Source: Frigoribacterium sp. PvP032
Lineage (GTDB): Bacteria > Actinomycetota > Actinomycetes > Actinomycetales > Microbacteriaceae
Assembly (NCBI RefSeq): GCF_017833035.1
Contig: NZ_JAFIBM010000001.1
Coordinates: 1,860,001 to 1,924,000, forward strand
DNA: 64,000 nucleotides
Direction: 5' to 3'
This document shows, piece after piece, positions 1 through 7,806 of the stretch (position 1 is the stretch's first letter; each line of letters opens with the position of its first letter). The notes under the pieces were generated by a model. The model was not told the origin of the DNA, searched no databases, and saw only the letters and a list, made by a program, of their open reading frames with translations. Both the position numbers and the translations under genes were made by a program.

Positions 1-1047
1 GCGGCCGAAGAAGTTCTCGCGGACGTACGCGCCGCTCTCGGCCTTGTAGGTCTGGAAATCACCGTCGGGCGTCGTGTTCATCAGGTTGAGCAGGGCACCC
101 TCGGTGTCCCGCTTGAGCAGGTCGTCCCACTCGCGGCCCCAGACGACCTTGATGACGTTCCAGCCCGCGCCGCGGAAGAAGCTCTCGAGCTCCTGGATGA
201 TCTTGCCGTTGCCGCGGACCGGTCCGTCGAGGCGCTGAAGGTTGCAGTTGATGACGAAGTTGAGGTTGTCGAGCCCCTCGTTGGCCGCCACCTGGAGCTG
301 GCCGCGGCTCTCGACCTCGTCCATCTCGCCGTCGCCGAGGAACGCCCAGACCTGCTGGTCGGAGGCATCCTTGATGCCGCGGTTCGTCAGGTACTTGGCG
401 ACCTGGGCCTGGTAGATCGCGTTGATCGGCCCGAGGCCCATCGACACGGTCGGGAACTGCCAGAACTGCGGCATGAGCCGGGGGTGCGGGTACGAGCTGA
501 GGCCGCCGGTGGGGTGCGACTTCTCCTGGCGGAACCCGTCGAGCTGATCGGTGCCGAGGCGCCCCTCGAGGAAGGCGCGGGCGTACATGCCGGGGGAGGC
601 GTGGCCCTGGAAGAAGACCTGGTCGCCGCCGCCGGCGTGGTCCTGGCCACGGAAGAAGTGGTTGTAGCCGACCTCGTAGAGGGCAGCCGAGGAGGCGTAG
701 GTCGAGATGTGGCCGCCGACCGAGACCCCGGGCCGCTGCGCGCGGTGCACCGTGACGGCCGCGTTCCAGCGGACCCAGCGGCGGTAGCGACGCTCGAGTT
801 CTTCGTCACCGGGGAACTCCGGCTCGTCCTCGGGGGCGATCGTGTTCACGTAGTCCGTCTTCGGGACCATGGGCACGCCGAGGTGCAGCTCGCTCGAGCG
901 AGACAGCAGGCTCTTCATGATCTGACGTGCGCGTTCGTGACCCTGCGCCGCGACGAGGGAGTCGAGCGACTCCCTCCACTCGGCGGTCTCCTCGGGATCC
1001 TGGTCGGTCGTGTCGACCGTGTACGGATCCTGATCGTTTACCGTCAC
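1..1047 (-). CDS. aceE: Pyruvate dehydrogenase E1 component, homodimeric type (N-terminal part; cut by window edge)
   Basis: Thiamine-diphosphate-dependent E1 subunit that decarboxylates pyruvate and acetylates the lipoyl group of E2. The 349 residues present are the N-terminal part of a family about 900 residues long; the rest lies beyond the left edge. The chosen start is GTG at 1047 (reading [14 protein letters not shown]), preceded by AGAGG. Visible family features are [16 protein letters not shown], the substrate-channel segment [15 protein letters not shown], and the ThDP/Mg motif GDGEMDE followed by NFVINCN. E2 (34468-36006) and E3 (36097-37470) of the complex are in this same window but not adjacent. 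The gene is divergent from the peroxiredoxin at 1293. Identity is secure. Confidence 0.97.
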   Translation of the reverse strand, partial: MTVNDQDPYTVDTTDQDPEETAEWRESLDSLVAAQGHERARQIMKSLLSRSSELHLGVPMVPKTDYVNTIAPEDEPEFPGDEELERRYRRWVRWNAAVTVHRAQRPGVSVGGHISTYASSAALYEVGYNHFFRGQDHAGGGDQVFFQGHASPGMYARAFLEGRLGTDQLDGFRQEKSHPTGGLSSYPHPRLMPQFWQFPTVSMGLGPINAIYQAQVAKYLTNRGIKDASDQQVWAFLGDGEMDEVESRGQLQVAANEGLDNLNFVINCNLQRLDGPVRGNGKIIQELESFFRGAGWNVIKVVWGREWDDLLKRDTEGALLNLMNTTPDGDFQTYKAESGAYVRENFFGR

Positions 1048-1292
1048 CCTTGACCTCTATCACTCGTGTGTGGTGGACAACAGCCGCCGCCCCACGGGGG
1101 CGCACGGCGGCCAGCTCGACACGGCTCGGGTCCCGAGTCGGCGTCGCGCACTGGCCTGGCGAGTCTAGTTGCCTCCGCCGACGGAGGCTCGGCACGCCCT
1201 GGGAGAACGTCCTCGCGCGGGGCCGTCGGAGGCGTAGCATCGCTCATCGTGTTGACGTCGGTCGCCCGGACCGGCGCGGAAGGAACGTGCTC
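1048..1292. promoter_or_regulatory. Divergent promoter region between aceE and the peroxiredoxin
   Basis: Seen: a TAGCAT hexamer at 1235-1240 suits a -10 box for the rightward peroxiredoxin gene, and TAGACT read on the minus strand (1162-1167) suits a -10 for aceE. Directly upstream of the latter is a hairpin, GCCTCCG / CGGAGGC with a 4-nt loop (1171-1188), which could be an operator for aceE. The -35 regions are not obvious. Assignment is inference from position and hexamer match. Confidence 0.4.
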
Positions 1293-1766
1293 ATGGCTCT
1301 GGAGAACGACATCCAGGCTCCCGACTTCGATCTGCCGAACCAGTTCGGCGAGCACGTGCGCCTGGCGGACTACCGCGGCGTGCGTCCCGTCGCCCTCGTG
1401 TTCTTCCCCCTGGCCTTCTCCAGCACGTGCACGGCCGAGCTCTGCACGCTGCGCGACAACCTCTCGATGTTCCAGGACGCCCGCGTCGAGCTGATCGGCA
1501 TCTCGGTCGACTCGAAGGCGACCCTGCGGGCCTTCGCCGAGGAGGAGGGCTACGACTTCACCCTCCTGGCCGACTTTTGGCCGCACGGCGAGGTCTCGAA
1601 GGAGTACGGCGTGTTCCTCGAGCACAAGGGCTTCGCCACCCGCGCCACCTTCCTCATCGACGTCGACGGCGTCATCCGCGAGCACTTCCTGACGGAGCCC
1701 GGCCAGGCGCGGTCGCTGGCCGACTACCGCGCGGCGCTCGACCAGCTCACGTCCGTCCCGGCCTGA
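1293..1766 (+). CDS. Peroxiredoxin, AhpE/Bcp-like (thioredoxin fold)
   Basis: Thiol peroxidase of 157 residues reducing hydroperoxides in the cytosol. The peroxidatic motif PLAFSSTCTAEL places the reactive cysteine at about residue 46; a second cysteine lies only five residues later (Cys51), so resolution may be 1-Cys or local 2-Cys. The start ATG 1293 has a good ribosome-binding site (AAGGAA, about 8 nt upstream). The PLAF-type active-site context most resembles mycobacterial AhpE. It is divergent from aceE, and a perfect hairpin terminator follows nine bases after the stop. Function as a peroxiredoxin is clear; the exact subfamily is less so. Confidence 0.88.
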   Translation: MALENDIQAPDFDLPNQFGEHVRLADYRGVRPVALVFFPLAFSSTCTAELCTLRDNLSMFQDARVELIGISVDSKATLRAFAEEEGYDFTLLADFWPHGEVSKEYGVFLEHKGFATRATFLIDVDGVIREHFLTEPGQARSLADYRAALDQLTSVPA

Positions 1767-1774
1767 GGGGCGGG

Positions 1775-1795
1775 GGAGGCGCACAGTGCGCCTCC
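1775..1795 (+). terminator. Hairpin terminator after the peroxiredoxin gene
   Basis: Perfect 10-bp arms GGAGGCGCAC / GTGCGCCTCC with a single-base loop, followed by TT. It separates the peroxiredoxin from tRNA-Val. Confidence 0.7.
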
Positions 1796-1839
1796 TTCGC
1801 GATAGCGTGTCTCCTGCTCGCCCGGCTCGACCGGCGCGA

Positions 1840-1912
1840 GGGCCTTTAGCTCAGTTGGTAGAGCGCCACGTTTACACCGTGGATGTCATCGGTTCGAGCC
1901 CGGTAGGGCCCA
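1840..1912 (+). tRNA. tRNA-Val (anticodon UAC)
   Basis: A complete cloverleaf can be folded by eye: acceptor GGGCCTT pairs with AGGGCCC (1905-1911), D arm GCTC/GAGC, anticodon arm CCACG-TTTACAC-CGTGG with anticodon TAC, a 5-nt variable loop, and T arm ATCGG-TTCGAGC-CCGGT. The discriminator is A1912. The sequence continues CCG, so the terminal CCA is not fully encoded and must be added enzymatically, as is common in actinobacteria. It stands alone, with no neighbouring tRNA genes. Confidence 0.95.
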
Positions 1913-2037
1913 CCGTCGTCTGACCGTGCGACTCCCGGCGTCGAGGCACGTACTGTCAGGGCCCGTCAGACGGGCTGGCGACCGAGTTGGCTCGCAGGAG
2001 CAGGCCACGAGGGCCCGCGTCTGCGTGAGGAACCATC

Positions 2038-3624
2038 GTGCTCGGTCTCGAGATCGTCGTCGTGCTCGGCGCCGCCGTGCTCATCTGCAGCGGCCTGGCG
2101 AGTCGCCTGCACGTCGCCCCGCCGATCCTGCTGCTCGCGACCGGGATCCTGCTCGGCTTCGTCCCGGCCCTGCGCGAGGTCCAGCTGCCGCCGGAGGTCG
2201 TCCTGTTCCTGTTCCTCCCGGCCTTGCTGTTCTGGGAGAGCCTCACCACGTCGCTGCGCGAGATCAGTGCGAACCTCCGGGGCATCGTGCTGACGAGCAC
2301 GGTGCTCGTCGTGGCGACGGCTGCCGCGGTGGCGACCGTCGCGCACCTCCTCGGCATGCCCTGGGGTCCCGCCTGGGTGCTCGGCGCCGCCGTCGCCCCC
2401 ACCGACGCGACCGCCGTGGGCGCCTTCACGAAGTCGCTGCCGCGCCGCACGGTGACGACCCTGCGCGCCGAGAGCCTGGTGAACGACGGCACCGCGCTCG
2501 TCATCTACGGGCTCGCGGTCGCCGTCGTGGTGGGGGAGGACGAGGCGACGCCGTTGCGGATCAGCTGGCTCGTCGTGCTCGCCTACGGGGGAGGCGTGCT
2601 CATCGGGCTGGCACTGGCGTGGGCGGTGAAGCGGGTCAGGGCTCGGCTCGACGACCCGCTCCAGGAGACGGTGATCACGATCCTCACCCCGTTCGTCGCG
2701 TACCTGGTCGCCGAGTCGGTGGAGTCGTCCGGCGTCCTGGCGGTCGTCATCGCCGGGCTGGCGCTGAGCCAGGCGGCACCGAGGCGGGACCGCGCCGCGA
2801 CCCGGCGCCAGTCGGACGCCTTCTGGAGCCTGTCGACGTTCTTGCTCAACGCCTCCTTGTTCGTCCTCGTGGGGCTCGAGCTGCAGACGGCGGTGCGCGG
2901 ACTGGACGGACGTCTCGTCGCCACCGGCGTCCTGTCGGTGGTCGTCATCAGCGTCACGCTGATCGTCGTCCGGATCGCGTTCCTGTTCGTCGCGGCGTAC
3001 ACGATCCGAGCTGTCGACCGGCGGCCGCAGCAGCGCCTGCGGCGGGTGAGCGACCGGGCGCGGATCCTCAGCGGGCTGTCCGGGTTCCGCGGAGCGGTGT
3101 CGCTCGCGGCGGCGCTCGGCGTGCCGCTCGTGCTCACGACCGGGAACGACTTCCCCGACCGCGACATGATCGTCTTCGTCACCTCCGGCGTCATCGTGGT
3201 CACGCTCGTCGTGCAGGGGCTGCTGCTGCCCGCCGTCGTCCGCTGGGCGTCGCTGCCCGAGGACACCGGCGTCGTCGAGGAGCGCCGTCTCGCCGAGACC
3301 ACCGCAGCCGAGGAGGCACTGGACGCCCTCGCCGAGGTCGCCCGCGACCTCGAGGTGGACCAGGAGGTCGAGGACCGTGCCCGCGAGGAGCAGGAGGCGC
3401 ACCTGCGCGTCGTCGAGGCCGGCGACGTCTCGGCCGAGGAGGACGACGACGTGCGCCGCGACCAGCAGTACCGGGAGCTGCGGCTCGAGCTGCTGCACCG
3501 CAAGCGCGGCACCGTCGTCCGCCTCCGCGACGAGGGGCGCATCGACGACACGGTGCTGCGCCAGGTGCAGGCGAGGCTCGACGCCGAGGAGGTGCGGCTC
3601 GCCCCGGGCGAGCTGTCCGACTAG
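2038..3624 (+). CDS. Na+/H+ antiporter, CPA1 (NhaP/NHE) family
   Basis: Integral membrane cation/proton antiporter of 528 residues. The start GTG 2038 follows GTGAGGAA. About twelve hydrophobic segments run from residue 3 to about 405. The core contains the CPA1 signature AAVAPTDATAVGAF with the ion-binding Asp, followed by LVNDGTALVIY, and a later FRGAVSLAAALGVPL segment. After the last membrane segment a hydrophilic, highly acidic and arginine-rich cytosolic tail of about 110 residues extends to the end and may be helical and regulatory. The gene stands alone and ends in a convergent intergenic region with a strong palindrome. Ion specificity (Na+ or K+) cannot be read from the sequence. 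Confidence 0.93.
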   Translation: MLGLEIVVVLGAAVLICSGLASRLHVAPPILLLATGILLGFVPALREVQLPPEVVLFLFLPALLFWESLTTSLREISANLRGIVLTSTVLVVATAAAVATVAHLLGMPWGPAWVLGAAVAPTDATAVGAFTKSLPRRTVTTLRAESLVNDGTALVIYGLAVAVVVGEDEATPLRISWLVVLAYGGGVLIGLALAWAVKRVRARLDDPLQETVITILTPFVAYLVAESVESSGVLAVVIAGLALSQAAPRRDRAATRRQSDAFWSLSTFLLNASLFVLVGLELQTAVRGLDGRLVATGVLSVVVISVTLIVVRIAFLFVAAYTIRAVDRRPQQRLRRVSDRARILSGLSGFRGAVSLAAALGVPLVLTTGNDFPDRDMIVFVTSGVIVVTLVVQGLLLPAVVRWASLPEDTGVVEERRLAETTAAEEALDALAEVARDLEVDQEVEDRAREEQEAHLRVVEAGDVSAEEDDDVRRDQQYRELRLELLHRKRGTVVRLRDEGRIDDTVLRQVQARLDAEEVRLAPGELSD

Positions 3625-3774
3625 GGCAGGAGACCCGGGCCCTCTCACGGACCCTGGCTCGCTGCCGAGGGTGTCTTTCTCGAATTCGAGAGAGATCGGA
3701 CCGCGGATCACCGGCGAACCGGCTCGCGGGGGCGACTGAGGCACCGATCTCTCTTGCTTTGCGGCAGGTCGCTC
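3625..3774. repeat. Nested inverted repeats in a convergent intergenic region
   Basis: This gap holds a perfect 14-bp palindrome TCTCGAATTCGAGA (3678-3691) and an 11-bp inverted pair AGAGAGATCGG (3689-3699) / CCGATCTCTCT (3744-3754) enclosing 44 nt. No gene is visible. The long-range pair could fold the 3' end of the antiporter mRNA, or mark a degraded element; no transposase remnant is seen. Confidence 0.55.
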
Positions 3775-3801
3775 CAGACGACGTCATGTCGACGTCGTCT
3801 G
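3775..3801. terminator. Bidirectional hairpin terminator
   Basis: Perfect 11-bp arms CAGACGACGTC / GACGTCGTCTG with loop ATGTC lie between two genes that converge here (antiporter ending at 3624, unknown protein ending at 3811). No T-run follows on either side. Confidence 0.5.
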
Positions 3802-3810
3802 CCACCGTCG

Positions 3811-4200
3811 TCACTGGCGCATGAGCTCCTCGTGCACGGCGGGGAACATCTCGCGAAGCCGGTCGACATCGACCACGTCGCTCCCCGTGGGGACGTCGGC
3901 ACCCGTCAGCTCCCGTGCCTCGGCCATGGCGGCCCTCTCATCCGATGTCGGCGAGCGCAGCACGCCGAGGGATCGCAGCCAGGTCCACAGCTCGGTGAAC
4001 GACTCGGTCGGGTAGCCCTTGAAGTCGTCGCGGGCCCAGGCCCATGCCTCGTGTCGGCGTGCTCGGAACGGCAGCCTCGCCCTGACGTGCTCGGGGACGT
4101 GGCGCAGGACGCGAGGGTCGGCGGACGAGTTCCGGACCTCGCGCTCGAAGTAGGCGAAGGCGACGTCGTCGATGCCCGCCGGCAGGTGTCGGTCAATCAC
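3811..4200 (-). CDS. Hypothetical protein, 129 residues
   Basis: I do not recognise this family. It is a soluble-looking protein, rich in Arg, Glu and Trp, with no signal peptide and no membrane segment. A cluster reading AWAWARDDFKGYPTESFTELWTWLRSLGV sits mid-protein (quoted in part: EAWAWARDDFKGYP at about residues 51-64). The start is GTG 4200 (MIDRHLPAG), with GGGAG about ten bases upstream. Third-position GC bias supports real coding. It converges on the antiporter and diverges from the TasA-like gene; neither neighbour explains its role. Confidence 0.6.
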   Translation of the reverse strand: MIDRHLPAGIDDVAFAYFEREVRNSSADPRVLRHVPEHVRARLPFRARRHEAWAWARDDFKGYPTESFTELWTWLRSLGVLRSPTSDERAAMAEARELTGADVPTGSDVVDVDRLREMFPAVHEELMRQ

Positions 4201-4528
4201 GGTGAGGGGCTCCCGTTCTCGAGCTCGGGTGGTCTGCGACGAGCCGTGCCGTCACGGCGTCCGCCGGCACGAGTTCGTCGCCAGCTCCAGTGTGGCCTCG
4301 AGGGGACGACGTACGCAGAACGAGTGTCGACGTCCGGCCGCGTGGCGGAGCAGGCGCAGAAACGCGCGGGGTACAGCCGCATCCCCCTCTCTGGGGACAC
4401 CCGACCCCTTACCGCCTCGGCGCCCCGTCGGTACCGTCCCCTCATCGGCACCGTGCCGACCCTCGTGAGTCCCACCCCGACCGGCACCACCGGGGGCTGC
4501 CGAGGCGCTACCCGAGAGACCTCCCGAC
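4201..4528. other. Intergenic region upstream of the surface-fibre locus
   Basis: This 328-bp divergent gap contains no gene that I can support. Seen: an 8-bp CGGGGTAC at 4367-4374, matching eight of ten positions of the reverse complement of the GCGTACCCCG motif repeated upstream of the polysaccharide synthase (24801-25097); a TCCCC-CTCTCT-GGGGA inverted repeat just after it; and a TACCGT hexamer at 4432-4437 that could be a -10 box for the TasA-like gene. Promoter assignments are inference. Confidence 0.4.
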
Positions 4529-5134
4529 ATGTCCCGAACGATCAGCCGCGCCCGCTGGACGCGCCGTGCCCGCTGGGCAGCCCTGCCCGTCGCCGTGATC
4601 GCCTCCGGCGCGATCATCTCGACCGCCTCGTACTCGGCGTTCTCCGCCACCACGTCGAGCCCGACCAGCAACTGGTCGACCGGCACCGTCCAGCTCTCGG
4701 ACGACGACTCCGACGTCGCCCTGTTCTCGGCGTCCGGTCTGAAGCCCGGCGACACGGGGAGCAAGTGCATCACGGTCACGTCGAAGGGCACCCTGCCGTC
4801 GGCGGTCAGGCTCTACGGCACCTCGGCCACGACGACGAACTCGCTCTCGTCCTACCTCGACCTGCGCGTCGTGCAGGGCACCGGCGGGTCGAGCGCGTCG
4901 TGCGACGGGTTCACGCCGGCGACCCAGGACGCCCAGGTCTGGTCGGGCACGCTCGCGGACTTCGCGAGCCAGCGCGCCGGCTACGCGACCGGCGCGCCTA
5001 CCTGGTCGCCGTCGGGCACCGCCCCCGAGTCGCGCTCGTTCCAGTTCACGTACACGCTGAGCTCGGCCACGCCGAACACCGGGCAGGACTCCCGTGCCGC
5101 CCTCGCCTTCACCTGGGAGGCCCAGACCCGCTGA
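4529..5134 (+). CDS. TasA/CalY-like secreted fibre protein with SipW-type signal peptide
   Basis: Exported protein of 201 residues resembling the TasA/camelysin family, which in Bacillus forms extracellular amyloid-like fibres and needs the dedicated signal peptidase SipW. Residues 1-16 are strongly basic, 17-33 hydrophobic, then SYSAFSATTS marks the processing region (cleavage near residues 39-40). The mature part carries the family pattern: a short NWSTGTVQL strand, then a GLKPGDTGSKCITVTSKGTL block with the PGD motif. There is no LPXTG anchor and no membrane segment at the C-terminus. The next gene, 44 bp downstream, encodes a SipW-type peptidase, which strongly supports the assignment. 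Whether it forms fibres is inferred from the family. Confidence 0.82.
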   Translation: MSRTISRARWTRRARWAALPVAVIASGAIISTASYSAFSATTSSPTSNWSTGTVQLSDDDSDVALFSASGLKPGDTGSKCITVTSKGTLPSAVRLYGTSATTTNSLSSYLDLRVVQGTGGSSASCDGFTPATQDAQVWSGTLADFASQRAGYATGAPTWSPSGTAPESRSFQFTYTLSSATPNTGQDSRAALAFTWEAQTR

Positions 5135-5178
5135 CCATCGGTCGACCCTGGTCGACCGCGGAGAGCGGGAGCTCTGTC

Positions 5179-6582
5179 ATGACCACCACCATCGCGCCGC
5201 AGCACGGCCGCACGGCCGTCTCCTTCTGGGGTGCCCTGTGCGTGGCGACGTGTGCGCGGATGGTCCTCACGACGGCCGTGTGCCTCCTCCTCTGGGCAGC
5301 CGTGCCGGCCCTCTGGGGCTGGTCGCCCACCACCGTCGTCTCGGGGTCGATGGCGCCGACGATCGTGGCGGGCGACGTCGTGGTGGCGATGCCCCTGGAC
5401 GCCGACGAGCTCGTCCCCGGGCAGGTCCTGCTCGTGGACGACCCCGACCGACCGGGCGAGCTGCGGCTGCACCGGGTGGTCGAGAGCACCGCCGACGGGC
5501 TCCGGCTGCAGGGCGACGCCAACGCGACGGTCGACTCGAGCCCGGTCCCTGTCGAGGACGTCCACGGCGTGGGCGTCCTGCTCGTGCCCGCCGTCGGCTC
5601 CCTGATGCTCTGGCACGGCGGCGACCGCGTCGCCGGTGGCCTGCTGGCGTCGCTCGTCGTGCTGGCGCTGATCGCCCTGACCCGGCTCGAGCCGAGGGGC
5701 GACGAGGAGGCGGTCGACCCGCTCGGCCCGTCCCGCCATCGTGCGCGTGCCCCCGTGACGACGAGGACCTGGGCGGCCAGGGCGTCGGGGACGTTGCTCG
5801 CGGTCGTCAGCAGCGTGGCCGTGCTGCTGCTCGTGGTGGGCTCGAGCCACTCCGCGTTCGCCGGCACGACCTCGACGGCGAGCAGCCTCGCGACGTCCCG
5901 CTTCGCCTGCCTCGATCGCCCGGTGGCCGCGCAGGCGCACTTCGCGTACCAGTACAACGACGGAGTCGGGACGTCGCTGCGGGACGGCAGCGGCAACGGG
6001 CGCGCGGGCACGCTCACGCAGGGCGCGGCGATCCAGAGCGGGTCGTGCGCGTCCGGCCCGAGTCCGTGGCTGACGCTCGACGGGGTGACCGGGCAGGTCA
6101 CGACGGCCGAGAGGCTGAGGGCGCCCCAGGTCTTCTCGATCGAGACGTGGTTCCGGACGACGACGACCTCCGGCGGCAAGCTCGTCGGCTTCGGCAACAG
6201 CCAGGCGGGGGCGTCGACCCAGTATGACCGGCACCTCTACCTCACGAACCGGGGCACGCTCGTCTTCGGCGTGTACAGCGGCCAGCAGTACACGATGTCG
6301 AGCACCGCCTCCTACGCCGACGGGGCGTGGCACCTCGCCACCGTCACCCTCGACGGGTCCGGCATGGCCATGTACGTGGACGGGGCGCAGGTGGCGTCCT
6401 CGCCGCAGGCCTCGGCAGAGAACTTCTTCGGCTGGTGGCGGATCGGCTACGACACGGTGGGGGGAGTGTGGCCGGAGGCGCCGTCGAGCCCGCACTACCG
6501 AGGCGATCTGGAGAACACCGCGGTCTACGACGTCGCCCTGACGGCGGCCGACGTGGATGCCCGCCACGCCGCCGGGCGCTGA
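5179..6582 (+). CDS. SipW-type signal peptidase I fused to a C-terminal LamG/concanavalin-like domain
   Basis: A 467-residue fusion. Residues 1-about 190 are an ER-type (S26B) signal peptidase: a membrane segment at 28-48, nucleophile Ser57 in SGSMAP, His98 in RLHRV replacing the Lys of classical SPase I, GDAN with Asp113, then a second membrane segment at about 145-165. A third hydrophobic stretch at about 200-220 ends in SSHSAFAGTTS (222-232), nearly the same as the processing site of the upstream TasA-like protein (SYSAFSATTS) and containing an A-x-A site at 226-228. Residues from about 245 to 465 form a LamG-like jelly-roll (FSIETWFRT, DGAWHLATVTLDGSGMAMYVDG). The natural reading is a peptidase carrying its own exported substrate. 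The start ATG 5179 follows GGGAGC. Confidence 0.85.
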   Translation: MTTTIAPQHGRTAVSFWGALCVATCARMVLTTAVCLLLWAAVPALWGWSPTTVVSGSMAPTIVAGDVVVAMPLDADELVPGQVLLVDDPDRPGELRLHRVVESTADGLRLQGDANATVDSSPVPVEDVHGVGVLLVPAVGSLMLWHGGDRVAGGLLASLVVLALIALTRLEPRGDEEAVDPLGPSRHRARAPVTTRTWAARASGTLLAVVSSVAVLLLVVGSSHSAFAGTTSTASSLATSRFACLDRPVAAQAHFAYQYNDGVGTSLRDGSGNGRAGTLTQGAAIQSGSCASGPSPWLTLDGVTGQVTTAERLRAPQVFSIETWFRTTTTSGGKLVGFGNSQAGASTQYDRHLYLTNRGTLVFGVYSGQQYTMSSTASYADGAWHLATVTLDGSGMAMYVDGAQVASSPQASAENFFGWWRIGYDTVGGVWPEAPSSPHYRGDLENTAVYDVALTAADVDARHAAGR

Positions 6583-6661
6583 GCGTGTTCGCCACCACGG
6601 GGCGAGGGGCCGGGACGTCCGTGACGGCCCGGCGCACCCCCGCGACGGCAGCGGTCGTCGC

Positions 6662-6943
6662 CTAGCGGCGGGCGGCGCTGCGTCGGCCCGAGACGGCGAC
6701 CCAGATCGCGAGGACGACGATCGCGCCGATGATCGAGCCGATGATGCCGGCGGGCTGGAAGAAGCCGTCGGTCGGGTCGTGCTGGAAGAGCAGGAAGCCG
6801 AGGAAACCGCCGACGAACGAGCCGATGACGCCGAGGAGGATCGTCATGGCGATCGAGAGGCCCTGACGTCCGGGCACGACCGCCCGGGCGATGAACCCTG
6901 CGATGAGGCCGATGACGAGCAGGCTGATGATGAGACCGATCAT
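6662..6943 (-). CDS. GlsB/YeaQ/YmgE family membrane protein
   Basis: Small membrane protein of 93 residues with three hydrophobic helices and glycine-rich turns ([46 protein letters not shown]), the pattern of the transglycosylase-associated/GlsB stress-response family. The start ATG 6943 has a near-ideal AAGGAG ribosome-binding site. The biochemical role of the family is unsettled; members are usually linked to envelope or general stress. It is transcribed against the SipW-LamG gene and divergently from the response regulator at 7063. Confidence 0.88.
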   Translation of the reverse strand: MIGLIISLLVIGLIAGFIARAVVPGRQGLSIAMTILLGVIGSFVGGFLGFLLFQHDPTDGFFQPAGIIGSIIGAIVVLAIWVAVSGRRSAARR

Positions 6944-7062
6944 GGTGTTCTCCTTCCGGGAGAGGTGAGCGACGGGCACCGTCGGTGCCGCGGCGTCGCA
7001 CAGCTCAGCAGACCACCCCTGCAGGTGTGGCGGCACACCCCTCGGGGTGGGATGGTGTCGTC

Positions 7063-7731
7063 ATGACCCTCGCCCCGCCCCGCTCGATCACCGTCGCGCT
7101 CGTCGACGACTACGACGTCGTGCTGGCCGGCCTCGCCCACATGTTCGACCGGTACCGCGACCGGGTCGTCGTCGCCGAGATCGACGCCACCACCTCCTTG
7201 TCCGACCAGGTCGACGTCGTCCTCTACGACTCCTTCGCGCAGCCCGAGTCCGACCACCACGAGCTCGCCGAGCTCGTCGCCAACCCCGCGGCCGGCAAGG
7301 TGGTCGTCTACACCTGGAACTTCCACCCCGAACTGGTGGAGGCGGCCCTCGCGCAGGGCGTGCACGGCTACCTCTCGAAGACCCTGACCGCGCGCGAGCT
7401 CGTGGAGGCGCTCGAGGCGGTCCACCACGGGGAGCAGGTCGTCAGCGACGTGCGCGGTCGTGCGCCGAGCGCGCCCGGCCTCGACTGGCCCGGTCGCCGG
7501 GAGGGCATCACCGACCGCGAGTCGGAGATCCTCGCCCTGATCACGCAGGGCAAGAGCAACGCCGAGGTCGCGGCCCTGACCTACCTGAGCCCGAACACGG
7601 TCAAGTCGTACATCCGGTCGGTCTACCGGCGGATCGGCGCGACGAGCCGCACCCAGGCCGTTCTCTGGGGCGTGCAGAACGGCTTCCAGCCTGACCATCA
7701 CCGGATCGACCACTGGCTCGGCGGCCCCTAG
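7063..7731 (+). CDS. Orphan response regulator, NarL/FixJ (LuxR-type HTH) family
   Basis: DNA-binding response regulator of 222 residues. The receiver domain (about 8-125) keeps the acidic pair Asp15-Asp16, phospho-acceptor Asp56 in VVLYDSF, a Thr at about 84 and Lys106 in GYLSKTL, so phosphorylation is plausible. The C-terminal LuxR-type helix-turn-helix (about 148-210) reads ITDRESEILALITQGKSN followed by LSPNTVKSYIRSVYRRIGA. No histidine kinase is encoded nearby. The start ATG 7063 lacks a Shine-Dalgarno sequence. Its divergent neighbour is the GlsB-type protein, a possible target by position only. Confidence 0.85.
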   Translation: MTLAPPRSITVALVDDYDVVLAGLAHMFDRYRDRVVVAEIDATTSLSDQVDVVLYDSFAQPESDHHELAELVANPAAGKVVVYTWNFHPELVEAALAQGVHGYLSKTLTARELVEALEAVHHGEQVVSDVRGRAPSAPGLDWPGRREGITDRESEILALITQGKSNAEVAALTYLSPNTVKSYIRSVYRRIGATSRTQAVLWGVQNGFQPDHHRIDHWLGGP

Positions 7732-7806
7732 GCTGCTCTGCCGCCGCCTCCGGCGGGTACGGTGCGCCTCCTCCGCCCCTGCCTCCGTGCGTGGTCTGCT
7801 GGGCGC

